Shown piece by piece: positions 1 through 5,144 of a DNA stretch of 5,144 nucleotides. The translations under genes and the position numbers were made by a program. A model generated the notes under the pieces. The model saw only the letters and a program-made list of their open reading frames with translations, did not search any database and was not told where the DNA came from. The DNA comes from Desulfobulbaceae bacterium (GTDB lineage: Bacteria > Desulfobacterota > Desulfobulbia > Desulfobulbales > Desulfocapsaceae), in the NCBI GenBank assembly GCA_031256095.1, contig JAIRRG010000217.1, forward strand, positions 1 through 5,144. Direction: 5' to 3'. The stretch's first letter is position 1; each line of letters opens with the position of its first letter.

Positions 1-365
1 CGGGCAAACGCCCAGCGCGGGTGGCTGACGCCATCATGCGGGAAGTGGCGACGCTCCTGCTGCAAGACAGCCACGATCCGCTGTTGCGCCAAGCCTGTAT
101 AACCCGGGTCGAGATGACCGACGATTTACAGCTTGCCAAAGTGTATTTCACCTGTCTGGCAGGAGCGGCGGCGGCGCCAAGCCTTACCAAGGCCCTCCGT
201 CAGGCCAGTGGCTATGTGCGCGGTCATCTGGCGCGGGTGATCAATATGCGTTTTACACCGAATCTGCAATTTCGTTATGATTCGGCGGCAGAGGAAGTGG
301 AACGGTTGGAACGGATATTTCAGGATATTGACGCCGAGAGGAAACGTGATGAAAGCGATTCCTGA
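1..365 (+). CDS. rbfA: 30S ribosome-binding factor RbfA (5' partial)
   Basis: RbfA is a small cytoplasmic KH-like protein that binds the immature 30S subunit and helps 16S rRNA 5'-end maturation and cold adaptation. The reading frame (codons from base 3) is open to the window edge and reads GKRPARVADAIMREVATLLL, the usual RbfA first helix. It is followed by a DPLL..ACITRVEMTDDL..AKVYFT strand region. The interhelical A-S-G kink typical of RbfA (bases 204-212) precedes GYVRGHLARVINMRFTPNLQFRYD, and the protein ends in the family's charged tail. A GTG at 21 could be read as a start, but it falls inside the conserved first helix, so the true start lies upstream of the window. About 120 C-terminal residues are visible, nearly the whole protein. 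It belongs to the nusA-infB-rbfA operon and its 3' end overlaps the next gene by 17 bases. Confidence 0.95.
   Translation, partial: GKRPARVADAIMREVATLLLQDSHDPLLRQACITRVEMTDDLQLAKVYFTCLAGAAAAPSLTKALRQASGYVRGHLARVINMRFTPNLQFRYDSAAEEVERLERIFQDIDAERKRDESDS
337..342 (+). promoter_or_regulatory. Ribosome binding site of the DHH phosphoesterase gene
   Basis: AGAGGA lies six bases before the ATG at 349, inside the end of rbfA. It decides the start of the DHH gene. The frame is open upstream to an ATG at 277, but that start would add 24 residues fully overlapping rbfA, with no homology to the family and no comparable binding site. Confidence 0.65.
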
Positions 366-1350
366 AACAATTCTTGAGATCATTCGTCGGGCGGAAAAGG
401 TTGTGCTTTTGACTCATGTCCGTCCTGACGGTGATGCCCTGGGATCAGCTTTTGCCCTGCGCGACATCCTCGAAGGCATCGGCAAGGAGACGCTGGTCTT
501 TCTTGAGGAGCCGGTTTCTTTCCTCTACGCTTTCATGCCGGGTAGTGGCCGGGTCTGTACTGATATTGATGAGGTGAAAAAATTCACTTCAAATTGTTCC
601 GCCGGTTCTTTATTGCTGGTTGCTCTCGATGTCGGCGACAAGGACCGACTTGGCAGGTATCAGGATGAATTGATCTCCCTGGGACCGCTTTTGGTTATCG
701 ACCACCATCTGCCCTATAACGTTTTTGGCGATTACCGCCTGATTGAGGTCGGCATTTCCTCGACCGGCGAGATGGTCTATGAACTGGCGCTGGCCCTGCG
801 GGCAACCGTCACTCTACCCAGCGCCAAAAATCTGTTCGCGGCCATTTGCAGCGATACTGGTTCTTTTCGTTATGAATCGACGAAACCACGCACCATGCAC
901 ATCGCCGCCGACCTTTTGCAGATGGGTGTTCATCCCAATGAAATCAGCTCGGCTTTGTACGACAATTCGAGACTGCCGCGCCTGCATCTGCTGAAAGAGG
1001 TGCTTGATACCCTGCAACTGTACGCCGATGGCCGGGTGGCGGTGGTGTATCTGAAAGATGATATGCTCAACCGCGCCCAGGCCGAGATGGATGATGCGGA
1101 AGGCTTTGTCGAATATCCCCGCTCTTTGCGCCAAGTCGAGGTGGCGATCTTTTTCAAGGAGCACAAAGATGGCCAGGTTAGTGTCAGCCTACGGTCAAAG
1201 AGTGATTTCGATGTTTCGGAAGTGGCGCGGATTTTCGGCGGTGGCGGTCACCGTAAGGCCGCTGGCTGCCGTTTCCGCGACGAAGAATTGGCCATGGTCC
1301 GTGAGCGGGTGTTGGCGGCGGTCAATGCCCGCCTGGCGGCTATGGACTGA
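349..1350 (+). CDS. nrnA: DHH-DHHA1 phosphoesterase, NrnA-type oligoribonuclease / pAp phosphatase
   Basis: A 333-residue cytoplasmic phosphoesterase. Relatives hydrolyse 2-5 nt oligoribonucleotides (nanoRNase) and often dephosphorylate 3'-phosphoadenosine 5'-phosphate, using two Mn ions. The metal-binding motifs appear in order: H23-V-R-P-D27-G-D29-A-L-G-S; ALDVGD with D94; the DHH signature V-I-D118-H119-H120; ISSTGE at 136-141; and C-S-D169-T-G-S-F-R-Y. The C-terminal DHHA1 domain carries the substrate-binding GGGGHRKAAG at 297-306. Length is close to that of known NrnA proteins (about 310-330), so it is complete. The start follows a good AGAGGA site and overlaps rbfA. Many bacteria with NrnA lack Orn, and its place beside pnp suits a role in finishing RNA turnover. 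The NrnA family call is firm. The balance between oligoRNase, pAp phosphatase and c-di-nucleotide (pGpG) activity cannot be read from sequence. Confidence 0.9.
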   Translation: MKAIPETILEIIRRAEKVVLLTHVRPDGDALGSAFALRDILEGIGKETLVFLEEPVSFLYAFMPGSGRVCTDIDEVKKFTSNCSAGSLLLVALDVGDKDRLGRYQDELISLGPLLVIDHHLPYNVFGDYRLIEVGISSTGEMVYELALALRATVTLPSAKNLFAAICSDTGSFRYESTKPRTMHIAADLLQMGVHPNEISSALYDNSRLPRLHLLKEVLDTLQLYADGRVAVVYLKDDMLNRAQAEMDDAEGFVEYPRSLRQVEVAIFFKEHKDGQVSVSLRSKSDFDVSEVARIFGGGGHRKAAGCRFRDEELAMVRERVLAAVNARLAAMD

Positions 1351-1352
1351 GC

Positions 1353-2126
1353 GTGCCTGTTGATTTGTTGGCGGGCGGGGTATTTCTTCTCGACAAACCA
1401 TGCGGCCCGACTTCGTTTTGGGTGGTGCGGCAGGTGCGGCGGCTTTTGGCGATGAAAAAGGTTGGGCATGCCGGGACCCTCGACCCTTTTGCCTCTGGCC
1501 TGTTGATTGTTTGCGCCGGACGGGCCGCCACCCGCGCCATTGATACGTTGATGGCTGGAGAAAAGGAATACGTGGCCACCCTTTGTCTCGGTGTTCGCAC
1601 CAGCACTGGCGACCCGGAAGGGGAAATTATTGAGCGGCGGCCGGCGCAAACTTTTACCGATGAGCAATTGGAAGCGGTTCTGAACAAGTTCCGGGGCGGA
1701 TATTGGCAGACGCCGCCGGCCTATTCGGCCTTGAAACATCGGGGTAAACCGCTGTACGCCTATGCCCGCAAGGGGATTGTTATCGACAAGCCGCCGCGTC
1801 AGGTACTCATCTCGTCGCTGAGCCGCGAGATTTTGGCCTTTTCGCCGATTGGTGTCGCTGCCCTGACTATCCGCGTCCGCTGTGGCAAGGGCACCTACAT
1901 TCGTAAGCTGGCCGAGGATATTGGCGACGCTTTGGGCTGTGGCGCCCATTTGACCGCCTTGCGCCGGACCATGAGTGGGCCGTTTCAGGTCGAGCGGGCG
2001 GTCTTGGCCGATGCGCTCCGTTCGGAAGATGGCTTTGGCCATTTGCTAGCGGCCAAGCTTTCCGAAGCTGAGCTTGCCGGTCTCTTGCAAGAAAAAGCGC
2101 TTCCGGCTACAGTGTCGGAAGTTTGA
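1353..2126 (+). CDS. truB: tRNA pseudouridine(55) synthase TruB, short form
   Basis: TruB isomerises U55 to pseudouridine in the T-loop of tRNAs. Family marks are clear: GVFLLDKPCGPTS near the N-terminus; the catalytic motif KVGHAGTLDPFASGLL with the nucleophile D44; KEY with the conserved Y73; LGVRTSTGDPEGE; QTPPAYSALKHRGKPLY from 119; and the RCGKGTYIRKLAEDIG motif at 176-191, followed by LTALRRTMSGPF. At 257 residues it is shorter than E. coli TruB (314) and ends about 45 residues after SGPF. The C-terminal PUA-like domain therefore seems absent. The start is GTG two bases after the stop of the preceding gene, without a convincing Shine-Dalgarno sequence (only a distant GGCGG near 1335), which points to translational coupling. 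TTG codons at 1365 and 1368 are possible alternative starts. Function is secure; the exact start is less so. Confidence 0.93.
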   Translation: MPVDLLAGGVFLLDKPCGPTSFWVVRQVRRLLAMKKVGHAGTLDPFASGLLIVCAGRAATRAIDTLMAGEKEYVATLCLGVRTSTGDPEGEIIERRPAQTFTDEQLEAVLNKFRGGYWQTPPAYSALKHRGKPLYAYARKGIVIDKPPRQVLISSLSREILAFSPIGVAALTIRVRCGKGTYIRKLAEDIGDALGCGAHLTALRRTMSGPFQVERAVLADALRSEDGFGHLLAAKLSEAELAGLLQEKALPATVSEV

Positions 2127-2242
2127 GAATTGAGGATTGCGCTGTGCTCCACGCGGTTTGACGCCAGCCGGGGAGATGGCGCATTGACAATCAACATGGG
2201 CGTTTCGCCCGAACAGGAAACATAGGTTTCAGGAGGCGTATT
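2127..2242 (+). promoter_or_regulatory. rpsO 5' leader with several inverted repeats, possible S15 autoregulatory element
   Basis: This gap is free of a credible gene. Read by eye it holds four short inverted repeats: CGC-T-GTG / CAC-GCG at 2140-2155 (one bulge); CGCCA / TGGCG at 2162-2181; GGGCG-TTT-CGCCC at 2198-2210; and GAAAC-ATAG-GTTTC at 2217-2230. The last ends directly against the AGGAGG ribosome binding site at 2231. None is followed by a U-run, so they are not terminators. In several bacterial groups S15 binds a structured rpsO leader and represses its own translation, with unrelated RNA shapes in different lineages, so such an element is plausible here. The stems are short (5-6 bp) and were not folded computationally. 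Chance pairing in GC-rich DNA is a real alternative. Confidence 0.4.
2231..2236 (+). promoter_or_regulatory. Strong ribosome binding site of rpsO
   Basis: AGGAGG, a full Shine-Dalgarno match, lies six bases before the GTG at 2243. It fixes this GTG as the start and gives S15 its canonical length. It abuts the hairpin at 2217-2230, so folding there could affect access by the ribosome. Confidence 0.85.
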
Positions 2243-2512
2243 GTGGCGCAGACGGCGGTAAAGAAAAATGAAATTATTGAAAAGTTCAAGACCCATTCCA
2301 CCGATACTGGTTCGACGGCGGTGCAGGTTGCCCTATTGACTGACCGGATTCAGTATTTGACCGAGCATTTCAAGGTGCACATTAAAGATCATCATTCCCG
2401 CCGCGGCCTGTTGAAGCTGGTCGGGCAGAGACGGCGGCTCCTTGATTATTTGAAAAAGAAAAACCTGGCCGCCTATCGCGAGCTGATCCAAGAATTGGGG
2501 ATTCGCAAGTAG
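2243..2512 (+). CDS. rpsO: 30S ribosomal protein S15
   Basis: S15 is a primary 16S rRNA-binding protein that nucleates the platform of the 30S subunit by binding the helix 20/21/22 junction, and it takes part in an intersubunit bridge. The product is 89 residues, the usual bacterial length. The rRNA-contact regions are conserved: H18 through DTGSTAVQVALLTDRI, and HIKDHHSRRGLLKLVGQRRR at 46-65, followed by LLDYLKKKN and an ELGIRK end. Differences from E. coli (A26 for E in the TGSTEVQ segment, I47 for K in HKKDHHS) look like ordinary drift. The GTG start is set by the AGGAGG site. It sits between truB and pnp as in most bacteria and is followed by an intrinsic terminator, so it can form the end of a transcript. 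Confidence 0.98.
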   Translation: MAQTAVKKNEIIEKFKTHSTDTGSTAVQVALLTDRIQYLTEHFKVHIKDHHSRRGLLKLVGQRRRLLDYLKKKNLAAYRELIQELGIRK

Positions 2513-2554
2513 GCGTCACGCTCATGGTTTCTTCCCTGGCTGATGGATATTCGT

Positions 2555-2597
2555 GCGGGCTGTCACCGCCTTAGGCGGCGACAGCCTGTCTTTTTTT
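2555..2597 (+). terminator. Intrinsic terminator between rpsO and pnp
   Basis: A long GC-rich stem pairs 2555-2570 with 2574-2589 across a TTA loop. Its core is GGCTGTC / GACAGCC and CCGCC / GGCGG with one A-C mismatch, plus four weaker base pairs (two of them G-U) at the foot. After one C comes a run of seven T at 2591-2597. This is a textbook Rho-independent terminator. Because pnp follows with no obvious promoter, it probably works as an attenuator or partial terminator that lets some polymerase read through, as in the E. coli rpsO-pnp gap. In read-through RNA the stem could also be a target for RNase III. Confidence 0.88.
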
Positions 2598-2612
2598 GTA
2601 GGAATCAACAAA

Positions 2613-2635
2613 GCGCCGCGAAAGCATGGCGGCGC
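2613..2635 (+). promoter_or_regulatory. GC-rich stem-loop in the pnp leader
   Basis: A perfect 7-bp inverted repeat, GCGCCGC at 2613-2619 and GCGGCGC at 2629-2635, encloses a nine-base loop. It lies seven bases before the GGAG ribosome binding site of pnp (2643-2646) and has no U-run, so it is not a terminator. E. coli PNPase represses its own mRNA through an RNase III-cut leader hairpin. This stem could take part in a similar control or act as a stability element, but it is much shorter than a typical RNase III substrate. The repeat is seen directly; its role is inferred. Confidence 0.45.
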
Positions 2636-2651
2636 CCCATTCGGAGACGTT

Positions 2652-4727
2652 ATGTTTACACAAGTTGAAGCTGAAATCGACGGCAAAATAATCTCGATTG
2701 AGACCGGAAAAATCGCCAAACAGGCATCTGGTTCGGTGGTTGTCCGCTGCGGTGGCACCGTCATCCTCGTGACCGCGGTGGCCGATGCCCATCCCCGCGA
2801 AGGCATTGATTTTTTCCCACTGACCATTGAATACCAGGAAAAGCTGGCCTCGGTCGGCCGCATTCCCGGCAACTATTTCCGCCGCGAGATTGGCCGCCCC
2901 AGCGACCACGAAGTCTTGACCTGCCGGCTCATCGACCGCCCGTTGCGTCCGCTTTTCCCGGACGGTTACCGTGCCGAAACCCAGGTCATCGCCACCGTGC
3001 TGTCGGCGGACCAGCTTCATCAGCCGGATGTGCTGGCGATTTGCGGCGCCTCCTGTGCCCTTTCTTTGTCCGACATTCCTTTCGACGGGCCGGTGGCCGG
3101 TGGCCGGGTTGGCTGCGTGGACGGCAAATACGTGTTAAATCCTGACCGGCAGCAGCTAAAAAAATCGTCTATGGATCTGGTCGTCGCCTGCACCAAAAGC
3201 GCGGTGGTAATGGTTGAGGGTCGCGCCGACGAGTTGACCGAGACGGAAATCCTCAACGGCATCTTTTACGCTTTCGACGGTCTGCAACCGCTGATTAGTC
3301 TTCAGGAGGAGCTGCAAAAGTCGCAGGGCAAGAACAAGCGGCAATGCGTCGTGCCGCCGGTTGATGCCGCCTTGCGGGCCAAAGTCCGTGAACTGGCCGA
3401 GGCCGGGGTCAAAGAGGTGATTACCACCCACGACAAGCAGGAGCGTTACGCCTTTTCGGCCGAGGTTCAGGAAGGCCTGATGGCGGCCCTCGACCCGGAA
3501 GGCCAGCGCAAGGGTGAAATCGCCCAGCTTTTCTCGGAATATAAAAAGGAAATGATGCGGGCAATGATCACCGGGGAAGGCAAGCGCATTGATGGCCGCT
3601 CCTTTACCGACGTCCGCCCGATTTCCTGTGAAGTTCAGTACTTGCCGATGACGCACGGTTCGGCGCTCTTTACGCGAGGCGAGACCCAGGCCCTGGTCAC
3701 GGCGACGTTGGGCAGCGAACGCGACCAGCAGCGGGTGGAAACCCTCTACGGTGAGGAGAGCCACCGTTTCATGCTGCACTACAATTTCCCGCCCTATTGC
3801 GTTGGCGAGGTCCGGCCTTTGCGGGGGCCGTCGCGGCGTGACATCGGCCACGGCAACCTGGCCATGCGCGGCCTGTCGGCGGTGTTGCCCGCCGAAGCCG
3901 ATTTTCCCTATTCCATCCGCATCGTTTCGGAAATCCTCGAATCGAACGGTTCATCGTCGATGGCCACCGTTTGCGGCGGCAGCATGGCCTTGATGGACGC
4001 CGGCGTGCCGATCAAAAATCCGGTCTCTGGCATTGCCATGGGCCTGATTAAAGAAGGCGACAAGGTGGTGATCCTGTCGGATATTTTGGGTGATGAAGAC
4101 CATCTCGGCGACATGGATTTCAAGGTCGTTGGCACCAGCGACGGCGTTACCTCGCTGCAAATGGATATCAAAATTGACGGCGTTGATCGCGAAATCATGG
4201 GCTGTGCCCTGGAGCAGGCCAAGGCCGGGCGGATGCACATTTTGGGCGAGATGGCCAAGGGCATCGGTCAGGCCCGTGAGGAAATATCGGAAAACGCCCC
4301 GAAATATTTTGTCCACAAGATCAATCCCGACAAGATCCGTGACCTGATTGGCCCCGGCGGCAAAGTGATCAAAGAACTGTCGGCGGAATATGACGCCAAG
4401 ATTGAGGTTGATGATTCCGGCATGGTCAAGATGTTTGCCCTGAACGGCACCCTGGCCGAGGCCCTGGTCAACCGCGTCAAAGAAATCACCGCCGAGGTGG
4501 AGATCGGCGGCGTTTATAAGGGCGTGGTCAAAACCATTAAAGATTTCGGCGCCTTTGTTGAAATTATGCCCGGTACCGATGGCTTGGTGCATATCTCGGA
4601 ACTGGATACCAAACGGGTCGGCAAGGTCAGCGACGTCGTCAAAGAGGGCGATACTATCGAGGTCAAAGTGCTGGATGTCGACAACCGGGGCCGCATTCGT
4701 CTGAGCCGTAAGGCGTTGATGGAGTAA
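2652..4727 (+). CDS. pnp: Polyribonucleotide nucleotidyltransferase (PNPase)
   Basis: PNPase degrades RNA 3'-to-5' by phosphorolysis, releasing nucleoside diphosphates, and can add tails in reverse. It is a homotrimer and often part of the degradosome. The 691-residue product has the full architecture. The first RNase PH domain includes NYFRREIGRPSD at 74-85 and LIDRPLRPLFP at 93-103. A helical linker spans roughly 230-315. The second RNase PH domain has RGETQ at 342-346, R395-R396 and the phosphate-binding S434-S436 (SNGSSSMA). The catalytic set D483, D489 and K491 lies in DILGDEDHLGDMDFK. A KH domain follows with G567-P-G-G570, then an S1 domain from about 619 to the end. The ATG at 2652 has GGAG five bases upstream and gives the normal N-terminus. 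The longer open frame from 2553 would begin inside the terminator hairpin. No missing catalytic residue or frameshift is visible. Aspartate at 397 replaces the usual glutamate of RREIGHG, a conservative change. Confidence 0.98.
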   Translation: MFTQVEAEIDGKIISIETGKIAKQASGSVVVRCGGTVILVTAVADAHPREGIDFFPLTIEYQEKLASVGRIPGNYFRREIGRPSDHEVLTCRLIDRPLRPLFPDGYRAETQVIATVLSADQLHQPDVLAICGASCALSLSDIPFDGPVAGGRVGCVDGKYVLNPDRQQLKKSSMDLVVACTKSAVVMVEGRADELTETEILNGIFYAFDGLQPLISLQEELQKSQGKNKRQCVVPPVDAALRAKVRELAEAGVKEVITTHDKQERYAFSAEVQEGLMAALDPEGQRKGEIAQLFSEYKKEMMRAMITGEGKRIDGRSFTDVRPISCEVQYLPMTHGSALFTRGETQALVTATLGSERDQQRVETLYGEESHRFMLHYNFPPYCVGEVRPLRGPSRRDIGHGNLAMRGLSAVLPAEADFPYSIRIVSEILESNGSSSMATVCGGSMALMDAGVPIKNPVSGIAMGLIKEGDKVVILSDILGDEDHLGDMDFKVVGTSDGVTSLQMDIKIDGVDREIMGCALEQAKAGRMHILGEMAKGIGQAREEISENAPKYFVHKINPDKIRDLIGPGGKVIKELSAEYDAKIEVDDSGMVKMFALNGTLAEALVNRVKEITAEVEIGGVYKGVVKTIKDFGAFVEIMPGTDGLVHISELDTKRVGKVSDVVKEGDTIEVKVLDVDNRGRIRLSRKALME

Positions 4728-4741
4728 TTCTTTTTCTGTAA

Positions 4742-5144
4742 ATGGAACCTGTTCGTTTCCTCTGGTTGCGCGACGAGCCGCCGCTGCCGCCGCCAGCCTA
4801 CCAAAGTGAAGGTGCTTCCGGCATGGATCTGGCCTCAGCGGAAGAGGCGGTGATTGCTCCTGGCGAAATTCGCCTCTTGCCGAGCGGTTACGCGGTGGCG
4901 ATTCCGGCGGGCTATGAGATCCAAGCCCGCCCGCGCAGCGGCCTGGCCATCCGCCATGGCATTACTCTAATTAATAGCCCTGGCACCATCGACAGCGATT
5001 ATCGAGGCGAAATCATGATTGGCTTGATCAATCTCGGCCGAGCGCCCTATACGATCGCCCGGGGCGAGCGGGTGTGCCAGTTGGTGCTGATGCCGGTGAC
5101 GCGGGCCGCCGTCCAGGTGGCAACGGCGCTTGACGCAACCGCGC
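4742..5144 (+). CDS. dut: dUTP diphosphatase (dUTPase), trimeric type, 3' partial
   Basis: This enzyme hydrolyses dUTP to dUMP and diphosphate, keeping uracil out of DNA and supplying the thymidylate pathway. The ATG at 4742 follows an in-frame TAA at 4739-4741 and opens a frame that runs off the window, with 134 residues visible. Four of the five trimeric dUTPase motifs are present: I, ASGMDLASAEE (25-35); II, RPRSGLA (63-69); III, INSPGTIDSDYRGEI (77-91) with the catalytic D84; and IV, GERVCQLVLMP (108-118), where C112 takes the place of the usual Ala. Motif V, the flexible Gly/Ser-rich C-terminal arm, would lie beyond the window; typical family lengths suggest only about 10-20 residues are missing. 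It starts 14 bases after pnp with no evident Shine-Dalgarno at normal spacing (the nearest GGAG, 4721-4724, is 17 bases away). Expression by read-through or coupling from pnp is likely. Confidence 0.95.
   Translation, partial: MEPVRFLWLRDEPPLPPPAYQSEGASGMDLASAEEAVIAPGEIRLLPSGYAVAIPAGYEIQARPRSGLAIRHGITLINSPGTIDSDYRGEIMIGLINLGRAPYTIARGERVCQLVLMPVTRAAVQVATALDATA

Noticed and set aside
21..23. GTG at 21 as the start of rbfA
   Set aside because: The frame stays open to the window edge and the upstream residues GKRPAR plus the following VADAIMREV match the conserved first helix, so the real start is outside the window.
277..348. Upstream ATG at 277 as start of the DHH phosphoesterase
   Set aside because: It adds 24 residues rich in Arg and Trp that are just rbfA read in another frame. 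The ATG at 349 has AGAGGA six bases upstream and the length then fits the family.
1248..2042. 264-codon open frame on the - strand opposite truB
   Set aside because: It lies antisense to a clearly conserved gene, its composition is typical of a shadow frame in GC-rich DNA, and I recognise no domain in it.
2184..2212. TTGACA at 2184-2189 as a -35 box of an rpsO promoter
   Set aside because: No acceptable -10 element lies 16-18 bases downstream (the sequence there is the GC-rich hairpin), and the nearest AT-rich hexamer is about 29 bases away. A start-site map would be needed to revive it.
2196..2225. Nine-codon ORF (MGVSPEQET) in the rpsO leader as a leader peptide
   Set aside because: The GGGGAG run upstream is about 20 bases from its ATG, codon content shows no regulatory run, and such short frames are expected by chance.
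2513..2521. GCGTCACGC palindrome just after the rpsO stop
   Set aside because: Its centre is a single base, too small for an RNA loop, and nothing around it suggests a protein-binding operator.
2553..2651. N-terminal extension of pnp by 33 codons from an upstream ATG at 2553
   Set aside because: The extension would be translated from the terminator hairpin and its T-run, has no ribosome binding site and no similarity to PNPase N-termini. The ATG at 2652 has GGAG at good spacing and gives the usual PNPase start.
3156..3851. 231-codon open frame on the - strand opposite pnp
   Set aside because: Antisense shadow of the conserved PNPase coding sequence, with no recognisable domain. The similar 213-codon frame at 3951-4592 is rejected for the same reason.
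4823..4825. Internal ATG at 4823 as the dut start
   Set aside because: It would cut through dUTPase motif I (ASGMDL) and remove the first beta strand. The ATG at 4742 gives the complete N-terminus.

Overview
The window is a stretch of a bacterial housekeeping operon for translation and RNA metabolism. All genes are on the + strand and tightly packed: rbfA (5' end outside the window), a DHH-DHHA1 phosphoesterase of the NrnA type, truB, rpsO, pnp, and dut (3' end outside the window). This is the distal part of the widespread nusA-infB-rbfA-truB-rpsO-pnp cluster. I see no mobile element, CRISPR array, tRNA, rRNA, phage gene or foreign-looking segment, and no new defence or biosynthetic system.

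Organism: base composition looks moderately GC-rich (an impression, not a count). A DHH-type oligoribonuclease gene between rbfA and truB, with dut close behind pnp, resembles Desulfobacterota/Deltaproteobacteria (Desulfuromonas, Geobacter or Desulfobulbus relatives). This rests on remembered gene order and protein style, so it is a moderate-confidence inference only.

Layout: rbfA ends at 365 and overlaps the DHH gene (349-1350) by 17 bases. truB (1353-2126) starts two bases after the DHH stop on a GTG with no good ribosome binding site, which suggests translational coupling. A 116-base gap (2127-2242) holds several short inverted repeats directly before a strong AGGAGG site and rpsO (GTG start, 2243-2512). 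A 139-base gap (2513-2651) holds a strong intrinsic terminator and a second GC-rich hairpin before pnp (2652-4727). dut starts 14 bases after pnp at 4742 and runs off the end.

How the genes work together: RbfA and S15 serve 30S subunit assembly, and TruB modifies U55 in tRNA. PNPase degrades RNA from the 3' end, and NrnA-type enzymes finish the job by hydrolysing the very short oligoribonucleotides that PNPase leaves. dUTPase clears dUTP from the nucleotide pool. The two non-coding gaps flanking rpsO are the best places for regulation: S15 autoregulation upstream, and terminator read-through or PNPase autoregulation downstream. The least ordinary protein feature is a TruB that appears to lack the usual C-terminal PUA-like domain.
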